A stretch of 64,000 nt of DNA from assembly GCA_011037195.1 (NCBI GenBank), contig JAAEAF010000099.1, forward strand, positions 186,001 to 250,000, in the 5' to 3' direction. Positions 44,650 to 57,036 of the stretch are shown here, piece by piece. Numbering within the stretch: position 1 is the first letter of the stretch; each line of letters starts with the position of its first letter. The DNA comes from Triatoma infestans. Taxonomy: Eukaryota; Arthropoda; Insecta; Hemiptera; Reduviidae. The position numbers were made by a program, and so were the translations under genes. The notes beneath the pieces were generated by a model. The model had not been told where the DNA came from. It saw only the letters and a program-made list of their open reading frames with translations, and did no database searches.

Positions 44650-45335
44650 AGTAGCCAATCAAACTTCCCTGAAATACATGTTTCTCTGCAAATACCGGTT
44701 CTCACCGGAAATACATATTTTGTGGTCTAAGAAATGGGACTCAGGGTCCCCTGAGTCTGAAACATTCACACGACTTTGTCTTTATTCAATGGATTTTTTT
44801 CCGTTTTTGAAGATTTACTTGGAAATTGCTATAACTATTTTCTTTTAACTTTCAATTCCCACTACATATATTTTTAGCTCTATCACTTTTAATTGAAATA
44901 ATTTAAAAAAAAAAAATTATTTTAGGGGAGTTGTAGGGAAGCGGTGACTTTAGGCTCCCCTATTTTTATAGACTATTTTCTATAAAACATCATTAATAAT
45001 TAAATGTTACCAACAAATTTGTTGAAAATCGGTTGACCGAAATTGCGACTTTAGTGAACCGGTTTTTTCCGCCTCCTCCGCGATTTCCTTGATAACAACA
45101 TCAAAAAATTTCTTTAAACTCGATGCAATAACTAAGTACATATAGACCTATCACTTTTGTTTGTTACATTTTTATGAAAAAAAATGATTTCAGGTTGGTT
45201 CTTGGGTGAGGTGGGACCGTCCGCTTTTCTCGAAAGTGTCGTTTTAACATGTTTTTAGGTTGAACCTCCTATATAATACCAAAGTACTTAAAGTCAGAAG
45301 GTAATTTGTCAAATTGCAGTAGAAGTCGTGTAACT
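44650..45335 (+). repeat. R1 repeat, internal to right part
   Basis: GGTTCTCACCGGAAATACAT near 44698, GAAGATTTACTTGGAAATTG, CGATTTCCTTGATAACAACA near 45083. The right end GTAACTGTTTCAAATCTGAT near 45330 is joined directly to the next copy. Confidence 0.65.
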
Positions 45336-45349
45336 GTTTCAAATCTGAT

Positions 45350-45765
45350 GTTTACTTTCTCTTGACAGGAAATATTGCTATCGTGTCAAATTTTCGAAAT
45401 TGAGTTTTCACCGGAAATACATGTTTGAGGTCCCCTGAGTACAAAAAAAAAAATATTTTTAGTGAATGGTCTGTGTATGTGTGTGAACAAAAGATCTCAA
45501 AAAACGATAAGTCGCAGGAGGCTCAAACTTTGTATTCCGTTTAGGTAACCCCTCTCACATGTGACACGAAGGTTTCGAATAAACGTGGTAAATATTTATG
45601 TATGTAGATAGTCAACGAAGTTTAAAGAAACTCGTTGGAGCCGTTTTTTTTGGAGAATTTTGATTTTGGGGGTGTTCTGGGGCAGCAAAATAACGTTAAG
45701 CTTTGCTCTAAAGTACCACTTCAGTATAATGAATATACTGGGAGTCATACAATAAAAATAATTTT
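45350..45765 (+). repeat. R1 repeat, left part
   Basis: TTTACTTTCTCTTGACAGGA left end, TTGAGTTTTCACCGGAAATA, AGGTCCCCTGAGTAC and CTCAAACTTTGTATTCCGTT. Followed by the LINE piece at 45.8 kb. Confidence 0.8.
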
Positions 45766-45799
45766 TAATTCTTGGGTGTCATACAATACAAAATAATAA

Positions 45800-46590
45800 T
45801 CGCAAGATGACAAATATATCGTGGTTTGGTCGATTATATAATATTCTTCTATCTCTTGACTACCCTGATACGATTGGTGGGACGATAAGTGTGGAGTTGG
45901 TTACAAAAATTAAAGATGAAATAGTAGAAAGATGGTCTAATCACACTCTGAGTAATGATGTGAACAGAGTATTGAATAGTAACTATAATCCATTGTATAG
46001 ATGTATTTGCTCTTTTGGACAAGGGGAATTCTATACTTAATAATAATAATAATATTAGAAAACAGCGAACAATTATGCAGCTAAGGTTATGTAACAGGAC
46101 TATCATTAATTTGTATATTGAAGGTACTAGTTACAGAATTGAATAGCGAAGAGATATGTTGTGTATGTAACCTCCATAGGTTGGAGACCTTAAAACATCT
46201 TCTGCTGGAATGTCCTATTTATTTACCTTATAGAAATAAATTTTTAAGTAAATATATTGTACAAGATCTAACAGATAGTGATAATCTATTAAATTTATTA
46301 AATATATCAGACAATGAACAATTAAACAGTATTTATTATTATATCTGTAATGTGTTAAAATTAAGATTATTTTGTATCGAAGAATAATTCTTATTTTTGT
46401 TATTAATCTATTCATTTATTAGTTACTGTTAGTTATCAATCTGCTATTTTGGATTATTATTATTATTATTATTATTTTTTTGTTTATATATACTTTTTTT
46501 TATATTTGTTGTACAAATATTGTAATACACCAGACTCGCTGTAATATGTATATATTCATAAATACAGTATTATATTATTATTATTATAAT
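45800..46590 (+). pseudogene. non-LTR retrotransposon 3' end with (ATT)n tail
   Basis: Open pieces 45807-46040 and 46118-46387. The second has CCVCNLHRLETLKHLLLECP and IYLPYRNKF, the C-terminal CCHC-type zinc block of LINE polymerases of the CR1/jockey/R1 kind. AT-rich 3' UTR and an (ATT)n simple repeat at about 46454-46480 are consistent with a LINE tail. The first piece lies upstream in another frame, so the copy is 5'-truncated and frameshifted. Confidence 0.65.
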
Positions 46591-46599
46591 GAATATATG

Positions 46600-47585
46600 G
46601 TTGTAGCACTTATATAATAGTTAAGTACTGTAGAATGCTCCACTAATTTGAAGCAAAGCATGCTACTTTACACAATAAATTGTTGAGTCTTTTTGAATTC
46701 TCGAAACATGGAATACTAACGGCACATATAAAAACCTATTACTTTTGTTCATAACATTGTCCTGGAACAATTAGGGGGTTCATGGGACCCCATGCGAGTT
46801 ATCTTCAAACTGCCGCCACAAGCTTTGTTGATTGGGTCAGAGTTGCTCTGCAAGAGTAGGCAGGTATATATTTCTTTAACCCCTACTACCTTTTTTTTAT
46901 GGCAAGTTCAATTATAAACATTTGTAAACATTGTAATTGTACATTATATTAATTGCAGAATGAGAACATGGTGTAACTGTTTCACACTAGATTATGTTTT
47001 GTTTGCTTTCATGCAGCCGCTGAAGAACCAGTGATTCCAGTGAAACGCATTTCTAAAATTTAACATGACGCAATATTTGTGTTGGTTTCTTTTTTGCCTG
47101 TTTGACTCAAAATAGTTCATAATATGAAACTCTTAACTTTAGTTTATCCAATTAATTGAATCCTAATAGGATTTCTAATTTTAATGGGACAAAACACAAA
47201 ATGAATTCAAGTAAAATGACAAGGAAACTAATGTAGAATGAGAGGGGCAGATAGATTTTATGGAAGATCGGCTGTGTGGGTTCAAATTGACAAAGGTATG
47301 TGTAGGTCGTGTGATTTTCTATTTTAATTGCAAGTGGAGGAAAATTGATCCTATCTGCCAATTAACGCAGATGTTACAGTATGAATGGAAGAGTTATATT
47401 TCAAATAAAGATTCAATCATCTCAACATTTTACTTGATCTTATTCTGTGATCGTGCCAAAATTTCGAAATTAGGGGTTTTCACCCGGAATTACATATGTT
47501 GAAGTCATTTAAGCATGTAAAAAATCTTTTTATCGAATTTTCTGTGTGTGTGTGTGTGTGTGTGTTATGTATTTGATACTGTTGT
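46600..47585. other. R1 scraps and AT-rich DNA
   Basis: Diverged R1 blocks near 46750-47040 (TTTTGTTCATAACATTGTCC, TGTAACTGTTTCACACTAGA) and a left-end piece at 47445-47570 with a (GT)n run. No gene. Confidence 0.5.
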
Positions 47586-47589
47586 TATA

Positions 47590-48220
47590 TAAAAAAAAAA
47601 AATCTGGTGTGAAACACCCACACGACTATCTCTTACTGCAGTTTACAAAACTGTAATTGACAAATTTTATAGTTAGTATACCAAATTTAATGAAATTCGT
47701 CGGTGATTTCATGGAGAAAATTGCGAAAACTGAAAAAACTGTTCAACAAAAACGCTATTAAATTTATTAATTTAATTAGAATATTAATTTTCGCTATTAG
47801 AATATTAATTTTCTTAAAAACTTATATTTGCGTAGAAACTTGATATCAGGGGCACAATACTTATTTTGGTGAAATGGCATTTTAGAGAAAAGCATAACTT
47901 CACTGCTCCCCAAATTCTCTCGTAAATGAATTTTTCTGAAAAAATGTTTCAAATAAAATTGATAGACCTACTTACATGTAGTGCGCATACAAACTTTGAA
48001 GACAATTATTTTAGAACTATTTTTTGGAGAAAATCACAATAAAAAAATACAGATTCCATTGAGTGAAGTGGAATTTCGGTTGATCGAGTTTGTTTAAAAG
48101 TTAATTGTGCAAACTAGCGCTTCCTAGTAGCATCTAAACGAACTATCAAGTTTCTGTGATTTTTTGGTGAAAACACAATTTGGTGCGATCGCAATACTTC
48201 CTCTTATAGCAACAGAGAAT
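47590..48220 (-). repeat. R1 repeat, near full-length, minus orientation
   Basis: Starts with the inverted right end AATCTGGTGTGAAACACCCA and runs to GCGATCGCAATACTTCCTCT near 48185. One of the longest reverse copies. Confidence 0.8.
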
Positions 48221-48679
48221 ATAACAGTTTTTACTGGTTTGTTAATTAAAGCAGTAAACTTTTATGAATAATACCCCACGAAAAATCACTGGTGAATAAA
48301 GGTCTACTTCTAATCTCTAGTGATTAAAAAACTTTTCTACTCACTGGAGATTATAAGTACTTACAGAATACGAACTTTCAAATAAACCAAATTTTAAGGT
48401 TGGAATTGAATTGCTAAAATATGTTAAAATAATCATATAGACATTATGTTTCAAGGTAAATATTTGATTTTACGTTGTAACAATCTGTACACCATTAATT
48501 AAATATGATTCTTCGTAATAAAGTTCTACAACATTCTCAAAGTAACCTTCCCCTTTTCATTAAGAAACATTCTCTAATCGTGCCTATATAACAGCAAAAT
48601 TCGCCCTTGTCATCTGTAAAAAATTATGTGGAAAGAACTGGGAAGGAACCTCAAAATAATAGTTTGGATTTACACAAAA

Positions 48680-49750
48680 TATGTCAGCCCGTATGTTGAC
48701 CACGGGTTGGTGCTGTGGTGAACCAAGGCGTTGTAGAAGGGAACTAAAGTGATAATCGGCAATGTGCCTCTGTGCGCACCTCAGAGGCTATCAGCTCTGC
48801 CCCTACTGCAGATTTAGAAGGCTTACTCGGCTCGCCGCCACTAAATAACTACATCCAGGGTGAGGCCAAAGAGATTGCCCTTCGGCTTGAACAGATGTAT
48901 GTGCTTATTATCACTATTGTGCATATTATGCATGATTGAATGGAATCATAATTATGTATGATGGAATGGAATCGGACTTGATCCTGATGCCCACAAATCC
49001 TATGGTTCCGATTCACAACTTTGGGGACAATTTTCGCACCTTAATATCGGGTTGATCCGAATAGACCCGGACCGGAATTTTACATTCAGAACTTAAATGT
49101 AGATGGGTTTAGAGACAGGTATGTCCCAGTCTTTCGGGAGTCGTGACTATATTATACTGTGCTAAGTAGATTATAAAACAGAATTCTCCATAAGAAGTGT
49201 AATTAAAACCATCCGCACTTACTAGATTAATTCTAAGTTGGTGTGGTTAATTCCTCTCCGAGATGAGCAAATCTGATGTAGTACTATTATGGATCCGGTC
49301 CGTTAACTTTCTATGGTGCTCCAAGGGCAGTGACAAAATCAGTTTTTATGTTCTGAGTTTGCACCAAATCAGAGGCCTGGTGAGGTATAACACGGCCAAA
49401 GACACGAAATAGTTCATTAGAGGACACTCACAGAAGCTTACGGCAGACCTGCTCAACCAGAGCCATATGGCCTTAAGGGTTATGGTGGGTCTATTGACCA
49501 CACACTGAAGCTCGGGAAGCATATCATAGTGTTCATTGCAGATTTCGCTTGTTTGAGGAAGAGATACCGTTCGATGTCCTCTACCACTGCAAAGCGATGT
49601 AAGAGCAAGATTCCTATAACTGGGAGTTAAATCGCCCATGGGACGAGTATAGGAGGCGTTCTCAGTCAGTTTGGGACCTCTTTGTGAACACCAGACTTGC
49701 GGACGGTTAATATTATATGTTCTGAGTCTATATGTAATACTATAGAGAGT
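48680..49750 (+). pseudogene. non-LTR retrotransposon remnant: RT end to RNase H
   Basis: At about 48796-48900, a frame reads APTADLEGLLGSPPLNNYIQ and GEAKEIALRLEQM, the linker between RT and RNase H in I/R1-type elements. Near 49440-49500 it has LNQSHMALRVMVGLLTTH, the RNase H C-terminal block. Many stops. Same family as the piece at 21.6-21.9 kb. Confidence 0.65.
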
Positions 49751-49914
49751 TGTGGCCTAACTTTTGCTATCCTTCTTGCACGTGAATGGCTGCAAGTAGT
49801 GAGCGGAGCCTAATTTTACCTCCCTTTTTCTGCTCACAAGTGAGTCTAAGTCTCCTCTTGTAGAGCCATATTACTTCAGAACCATCCACTGCGTTGCTGC
49901 TAGTGTTGGTCCAT

Positions 49915-50015
49915 TATCAAACCAATAATAACCCTATAGAAACCTATTGCAATAAGGGCAAAACGTTGGTTTATACCAAACTACTGGGAAAGTCTCAAGC
50001 CGTAGACCCTGGTAG
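49915..50015 (+). repeat. diverged end of the foldback element family
   Basis: TATTGCAATAAGGGCAAAAC, GTTGGTTTATACCAAACTAC and the following AGTCTCAAGCC align with the right arm of the foldback element at 23.5 kb. Confidence 0.5.
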
Positions 50016-50019
50016 TTGA

Positions 50020-50845
50020 ATCTATAATTTATCGCCGTTAGTCTGTCGCTACTTCTCTCTCTCTATAGTCCTACATGGTTCCAGTATTTCTCAAATACTT
50101 GAGTCAATACTTACACATTTCAACTCACACAAATCATACCATAATATAGCCCAGTGCTTAACAGCTTAATGTAATATGCTTAAAACAAGCTTTTTAATTT
50201 TGAAGTATGAGCTCTATTAAAAAACCACTGGTCTCACGTAATGTTGAAATAAATATAAATAACTTTTAGATGCCGTCTGGTTTAAATGTATTTTTAAGAC
50301 AGTTTAGATGAATTCCTCTAATAACTGCAGGCCATGAGGAAGCTAATAACTTGAGCCGCCGGCCTGTTTGGGTGGAGTGACTCAATCACAACATCTCTTG
50401 GCAAGCCAATATCTCATATCTAGTTAAATAGGTGGAGGGGAGAGCGGTTCTGCAGTTGTGAGATGTACCCATCTTGTTGAGATGTTGCTCCATGCTGCAC
50501 GTCAACTGTTCCTTCAATATCGGCCCAATATAGGCCGTCCGCCCAAACTAAATTAGTTAAAAATAGAGAAACTCTTTGTGAGTGCCCCACACTGTTTCTC
50601 CTTTTGCAACACTCCAACTTCTAAATTACTAATTTTCTTCAAATATCAATTTTTTTATAAATTTGCCTCAATTTTATAAACTACAGTGAAATGGCAATTA
50701 CAGGATAGTGTGCCCTCAACCCTCCAAGCAAGCACCCTTGCTATATTGGCGAGATATTCGGTAAGAAAATACATAATATGTCAAAAACTAACAAAAAATT
50801 GCAGGAAGCTGAAGATAAGATTGTTATAGGCGATTATTGCACTGC
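50020..50845. other. stretch without a recognised feature
   Basis: AT-rich with a GC-richer patch near 50.35-50.6 kb. The minus-strand open frame in that patch has no motif I recognise. Confidence 0.45.
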
Positions 50846-50849
50846 GACC

Positions 50850-51056
50850 TGAAAGATCTATTTGTGCCCGGAGCCTTCTTAGTGCAGTGGCGGCCTCCGA
50901 GCAGTGTTCTCTAGCTACAGGCAGCACTGCCCATCACCGGACATTGAGCTGTAGAGGCTCCTAGGAAGAGAAAAATCTAAGGGCAGCATGCTGGACTCGG
51001 ACCGGGACGTCCGCGTGCTAGTCCAGCGCGCTACCACTGAGCTAACCCATTCCTTC
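50850..51056 (-). repeat. SINE-A copy 5
   Basis: Reverse copy with tRNA head near 51020-51050 (GCGCTACCACTGAGCTAACC) and B box complement GGACTCGGACCGGGACG. Nearly identical to copy 6. Confidence 0.88.
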
Positions 51057-51239
51057 TCCCTTGGCATATGCCGATTAACAGGAACGGAGACCTCAGTTTG
51101 TGTACTGTGTTTGTCCTTGTCTGTAAAATGTAGAATGCGGGTAGTTTAAGTGAATGTGTACTGTTCTGACGAAGTGCATGGAGTACTGAGCTGGGTTAAC
51201 CCGTGGGTTCTCTACTCCTCAAGTAACTGTATGCAACAG

Positions 51240-51530
51240 ATAACCCTTGCGGGCCAGGAAGCTGAAACTATTCATACTTGATATTCTGTTTAAGTACCAC
51301 CTTTGCATCAGACACAATGATGTGGGTTAAAATTTGTCAACCGGAAGTAAAACTATATTGATTTAGTAATTTCGTTTATTTTTTGCGAATTTCTCGAAAG
51401 TTGCTGACCTTTTTGCTTTAAACCTTGCATACTAAGTGCATATATCAAGGGTTATCACTTTATTTGAATCTCAACAATTTCATTTTCGGGACTTTGGTCA
51501 AGATCGATTTCAAAGAAACTATATGCTTTT
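51240..51530 (+). repeat. R1 repeat, internal part
   Basis: CTTGATATTCTGTTTAAGTA, GCGAATTTCTCGAAAGTTGC and TATCACTTTATTTGAATC. Confidence 0.65.
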
Positions 51531-52029
51531 TCGCAGACGTTTCGATTAATATATAATCATCACCACTGCTACAAAAAAAAAAAAACATGTACGGGTGACA
51601 TTATAGTGCTTTCACATATACCTCATAAAATCTTAAATTTACTATAAATTTTCTAGTTGTAATTAATAACTAAAAATATAAAACTGATCTTAATAATAAA
51701 AAACTCAATTACTATCCCATAAATATGAATTAATAAAGATATGTTTTTACAAGCAGAGGTTTTTTTTAAACACAACTCACAACTCTGTACATTTTCTTTA
51801 AATGTTTCATCTCTTCAATAGTTCTGTTTAAAAAATGAAAACTTTCTGACTGAATTTTGCCCAAGTGTTACTATTTTAGGAGGCTACAAAATTAGGCAAA
51901 ATTCAGTCAGCAAGTATTCAGGAATTTATTAAATTTGTTACACTAACTGTGAATTCCTCGAAAAAGTCATTTTATAAGATTTAGATGACTACAATACCGC
52001 AAGGGTGCCTTATTGCCTTATTGGCTTTC

Positions 52030-52125
52030 AAACCCTGAAGAGGCTCATTGCTACATGGGCGAAACGTCAGTTTTTAACAAACCACTGATGCGGTCTAAAC
52101 CCGGAAACTCAAGTGTTCATAAAAA
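52030..52125 (+). repeat. end fragment of the foldback element family
   Basis: GAAGAGGCTCATTGCTACAT, GGGCGAAACGTCAGTTTTTA and AACCCGGAAACTCAAGTGTT match the right end of the element at 22.66-23.61 kb. Confidence 0.75.
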
Positions 52126-52212
52126 TGGCCGCGGAAACCTAAGAGATCAGCAAACATTTATTACAAATTATTAGTTTGAAGAAAATTTGGTAGTAAGAGA
52201 AAGGTGATGTGA

Positions 52213-52408
52213 GATCTATTTGTGCCCGGAGCCTTCTTAGTGCACTGGCGGCCTCCGAGCAGTATTCTCTAGCTACAGACAGCACTGCCCACCACCGGAC
52301 AGTGAGCTGTAGAGGCTCCTAGGAAGAGAAAACTCTAACGGCAGCATGCTGGGCTCGGACCGGGACGTCCGCCTGCTAGTCCAGCGCGCTACCACTGAGC
52401 TAACCCAG
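52213..52408 (-). repeat. SINE-A copy 6
   Basis: Same boundaries and nearly the same sequence as copy 5, starting GATCTATTTGTGCCCGGAGC and ending in the tRNA head complement GAGCTAACCCAGC. Confidence 0.88.
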
Positions 52409-52509
52409 CTTTTTAGATATTAGTTACAAGATAGAAAATAGTTAATTAGAAAATGTAAGTTATATTTAAGCATTTCATTGGCTATATTAGGAGCTACTAT
52501 CATCCGTAT

Positions 52510-53250
52510 TTTTTTACTTTCTCTCACTCCTAGTAAGAGGAATATTGTAATCGTGTCAAATTTTCGATATCGAGTTTTCACCGGAAATATCCGTTTTGAG
52601 ATCCTGAACCCAAGGAAGTGGTTTTTAGCAATTGGCTCGGGTGGTGTGTGTGTGTACGAATGTATGTATGTATGATGAACAGCATAGCCCAAAAAACGAA
52701 AAATCGCAGAAAGTTCAAACTAGATATTCCCTTTGGGTACCACCATGGGATCTGACAGTAACTTATCTGTCAAAATTCCGCAACCGAAAATACCACTTTA
52801 CTGAATTTTTTTTTTTTTATCACTTTTTTGAAATTTTCTCAAAAATAGCCCGAATGATTTTCTTTAAACTTGGTATATCACCTACACATACAAACATCTA
52901 CAACTTTTATTTGAAACATTTTCCAGGAAAATTCCATTTAAGGGCACATTTGGGGGAGGGGTAAGGTTAGGTTTTTTTGTAAAGTGTTATTTCACTTAAC
53001 TACACAATTCTATCAACTAAATAATATTAATTGGAATTAAATATGTTGTTGAAATCCCGTGTTTGAAGAAATTCGGAAGACTAGAAGTGCGTTTTTACTG
53101 AACAGTTTTTTTTTTAATTTTTACGCTTTTCTTCATAAAAACACGGACGAATTTCATTAAATTTGGTATACTAATTATAAAGTTTGTCAGTTACAATTTT
53201 ATAAACTGCAGTTTACTGAGAAAGTTGTGTGAGTGTTTCACACCAGATTT
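52510..53250 (+). repeat. R1 repeat, best full-length copy
   Basis: About 740 bp. The left end CTTTCTCTCACTCCTAGTAA forms a hairpin with AAGAGG; then GAGTTTTCACCGGAAATATC, (GT)n plus (TATG)n, CGAAAAATCGCAGAAAGTTC, TTTGAAATTTTCTCAAAAAT and CTTTTATTTGAAACATTTTC. The right half follows: GAAGTGCGTTTTTACTGAAC, CATTAAATTTGGTATACTAA and GTGAGTGTTTCACACCAGAT. No coding capacity. Confidence 0.85.
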
Positions 53251-53599
53251 CTCTCTTTTTGTAGCAGTGATGACGATTAGGTATATATTAATCGAAACAT
53301 CTACGAAAAAACTGGTGCAGTTTCTTTCAAATCAATGCTGACCAAAGTGCCGAAAATAATATTGGTGAGATAAATATATACAGTGGTAAAGAACACACGT
53401 TTCAAACGTTTATTTGAATCATGTTTGCAGGAACATTGAGTTTTTGAGGGTTTGTGAGCGAGCGGTACCAGTTGAGGATAGTAGATAGAATTGACGGGTT
53501 CTAAAGCGTTTTCTGCACAACATGGCGGCCGTCCTCCCTCGTCCACCCCATCTATACTTACTTACCCCCTCACCCCCACTTGCCGACCCCAATCATCCC

Positions 53600-54960
53600 A
53601 CTCCTACCCAAACCCTGTCACGCACCTCTTTTCTGTAGGCAACGAGATGTAAACGTTAATTTTTTTTTGTGCTCGAGGTCAGCAAAGCGATCTCGCAACC
53701 TCGCCATACAAGCCATCACTTTCACCACTCAGCTATTGTGGTAACTTGGGAATAGTAGTTTTATTTAGATCCTTATACCTCACCCACATACTTCTCCCTC
53801 ATCTCTCTCACTTCTTTCCCTATATATACATATATACACATGGACTTAAAGAGTGGCTCTGCCCCACGTACCCCAGGCCAGGGTTCCATTAACCTTTGCA
53901 TCTGTATTTTTCCATTCGTACAAAAGTTTATTAACCTCTGTGTGTGCACAATGTTTGCAATATACTTCCTGATTATATTTATTAATTTTTTACACTAAGT
54001 CTTAAAGAGAGAAACTCTCCACGCCTCCCTCCTTGTTTATGATAAAACTATTTTTATCGATCAAGTATGTTACCAACACATATATCCAATCCAATATAGT
54101 GATTTCTGAGACAAATACTTATGTAAATTTTTTTTTTGGTAAACAATAAACTAAAACTTAATCTATGCCTCCTTCTTATACACCTAACTTGTTTAAGATA
54201 AATCTACTTTTATCGATCTAGAATATTGAAAACAAATATATCCAATCCAGTATATTGATTTATGAGTCAGTTACTTCTGTAAGTTTTTTTTTTTTTTTTT
54301 TTTTTGTACAGCTTAAAGTCGTTGGATCTGTATCTAACGCCTGATCGACGAAGTAGTTACTAATATCTTTTGTCTGGAATTATATTGAATTTTGTATATA
54401 ATTTTTAAACACTTCTTATTAGAGCAAACAGTAATTTTTTTAGAGATAGTTTGTGGAGTGTTCTCAGAATATCTTACAGCTAGTGCAAAGCTGATCATAC
54501 AGCAATAATGTAATTTTCAAAAAAAACGTCTGTCGAACTAATTGCTTGTACAATTAAACAAGTTAGTTAGAGAAAGGAAAAATAAAAGAAACTTAGTAGA
54601 ACTAGTAGTCTTTTTATCTCAATTTACGTACAAAATTCTCCATATTTTTAAACACTTTTCCAATCTATGAAACACTCAATTTACGTACTTAATTCCCCCA
54701 AAATAGTGGTCAGTTTCCAATTCAACTGGTAAATGATATATTTTTAAACATTTTTGTAATCTAATACGCATTCAATTTACATATATATTCCCTTAAGAGA
54801 AATTATTAAATTAATGGAATTTATGAATCACCTAAATAGAAGTAACTTCCTTAGCGAATAACAGATTGAATTTTACTCCTAGAGTTGTGGATGTGCTAAT
54901 GAGTCATGACGAATGACTAGACAATAGAGAATGTATTGTGTTAAATGTTTTGGGATTTTG
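53600..54960. other. low-complexity part of the left arm
   Basis: C-rich tracts at 53.53-53.62 and 53.76-53.82 kb. Two related AT-rich pieces near 54.03 and 54.18 kb share TATATCCAATCCA. A T-run of about 19 lies at 54285. No gene. Confidence 0.5.
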
Positions 54961-55114
54961 GTAAGGTTAAAATGTAATATTTTGGGTAAAATCACTGCAC
55001 ACACCAAGGTTTGATTGGACTACAACTAAATTTGTCGAATAACCAAGAAAAGCACATATAAAAAAAAAAATATAAACATATATTGCCCTACAACATTCTT
55101 AAGTTATCGTATGG

Positions 55115-55790
55115 CAATTATTGTGGATTGCAATAACAGTAGTAATTTCCAAGTTGAATCAGCTTTCCTCAACCTTTCTAAACATCTAACAACTTGTTCT
55201 ACTGTCTTACATTGTTAAACAGGCATAGGATATTATGCACTAAAAACATGTTACTTTTTTTAATCGAAGAATATTGGAACAAGTTCAACCATTGTTCGCA
55301 AAGTATAGGGAAATAAGTTTCTAATCTGGGGAAATGATTCATTATATCCAAATTCGAAATCTTCTGTTTGGAACTGTAGACATTTCTACCAGCACTAACT
55401 CTGAGTTAAAAAAAAAAATCGTTAGAGCTGATTAAAATTAAGTTATTGTATGGCAATTATTGTGGATTGCAATAACAGTTTTGCCAGTAATTTCTAAGTT
55501 GAATCAGCTTTCCTCAACCTTTCTAAACATCTAACAACTTGTTCTACTGTCTTATATTGATAAACAGGCATAGGATATTATACACTAAAAATATGTTACT
55601 TTTTAATCGAAGAATATTGGAACAAGTTAAACCAATGTTTGCAAAGTATAGGAAAATTAGTTTCTAATCTGGGGAAATGATTGCGTTATATCTAAATTCA
55701 AAATCACCTCTTTGGAGCTGTTGACATTTCTTCCAGCACTAACGTCTATCAGTTTAAAAAAACGTTAGAGCTGTTTAAAACGAAAAAAAT
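55115..55790 (+). repeat. two tandem approximately 330-bp units (U repeats)
   Basis: Each unit starts GTATGGCAATTATTGTGGAT and ends AGCACTAAC...GTTAGAGCTG, with CAACAACTTGTTCTACTGTC-like and GCATAGGATATTATGC-like cores. The same unit occurs at 60241-60500 (plus), 63100-63342 (minus) and 63350-63705 (minus). Confidence 0.85.
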
Positions 55791-56269
55791 AGTGCAAACA
55801 TACAAGTGTCTGTCCCCCAATCTTGTTGTAATTAGTACCGATTAGAAAGATAAATATATTCTGTAGTCAATTTGGGAAGAATTATTCCTATACCCCCCCC
55901 CCCAATCATTTTTAATTCTGTTTAATGTTTTAACTTGTTTTTACTAGTCTGAAATTATTACCAGAAGTATTTTTGCAGCGTCAGATCATTCCTAAACCAG
56001 CCTTGCGCGTCCCCGCACACATACATGCGCGCGCTAGCACTACATGCTGTTAAGTGAACAATTTAAAGAAAAAAAATAAATGTTTCTCTATTTTTGAATC
56101 CAAAAGAAAAAAAGAAAGGAAATAATTACAACAATTAAAAGTAAAAATTGATCACCGTTTTCTTTATCATTTTTTCTCCCATAATACATAGATGTGTACG
56201 GTTCTATTATAAATAACACAGACACAATATTTTGTTTAATTACAAAATTCATCCCTTATTCTACAATTT

Positions 56270-56580
56270 TATTTTTATTTTGTTAATAATGTACATAATT
56301 TACACACATAATACAAATCTTTCTTTTTAAGTCTACTTGCAGTATGTTTTAACTTATCTAATTTAATTATTTTTTATAGTCTAAATCTAAAACTAAGTCC
56401 TGTATATCTCTTACTAACCAGCATTTAGATATGTACAATGTCTCTACATTTTCGATCTGTAGTATATATCGGAGTTTATTTCTATAAGTAACTAGTTTAA
56501 GGCCTACCAGAATTACTAGTTCTGGTAATTCTTCTAGCCGGTTGCATCAGAAACTTTAACACGATCTTTGATTTCTTGCA
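56270..56580 (-). pseudogene. decayed copy of an unidentified gene 3' end
   Basis: Minus strand. Aligns with 56833-57036 (shared GATGCAAGAAATCAAAG-like start, CAACCGGCTAGAA, AGAATTACCAGAACTAG-like middle and TGTGTGTAAATTATGTACAT end). It has in-frame stops where the other copy is open. Together they form a direct duplication of about 540-bp period. Confidence 0.6.
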
Positions 56581-56832
56581 TCGATCTCTTCTAGTTCTAG
56601 CTGTCGTTTCCTTGTAGGTGGTAACTAATAACTGGTAGAAATGGGGGATCTATTTCTTTTACTGCATATGCAGTAGCCTGTTGGTTATGTTAGCTCTTTT
56701 CCGTAAGAAACGACGGTTACTATGCTTTCAACTACCATACTTTCAACTACTTTGGTGGAGGGGGTTATAGAGAAAAACAGCGTTTTATTATTTTTTTTAT
56801 TTTTTTATTTTGTCAATAATGTACAACATAAT

Positions 56833-57036
56833 TTACACACAAAATACAATCCTTTCTTTGTTTTTACTTAATGTAGGTACATCCAATTTAATTTGTATTT
56901 TATAATTTAAATCTACATTTCCACATTGGATTTTATTTCTATGAATAATTAGTTGAAGGTCTATAATTACTAGTTCTGTTCCTTCTGGTAATTTTTCTAG
57001 CCGGTTGCATTCAACATGACCTTTTATTTCTTGCAT
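56833..57036 (-). CDS. unidentified short C-terminal coding segment
   Basis: 67 codons from an internal Met: MQEIKGHVECNRLEKLPEGT, then ELVIIDLQLIIHRNKIQCG, ending at TAA followed by AATAAA within 40 bp. The segment just upstream (57037-57090) matches the end of the short frame at 62885-63094 (TAFTQEEMEKFND), shifted by one frame. These are likely parts of one gene of the unidentified element. The RLEKLPEGT-VI pattern vaguely recalls small proteins of large DNA transposons, but I cannot assign it. Confidence 0.35.
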   Translation of the reverse strand: MQEIKGHVECNRLEKLPEGTELVIIDLQLIIHRNKIQCGNVDLNYKIQIKLDVPTLSKNKERIVFCV

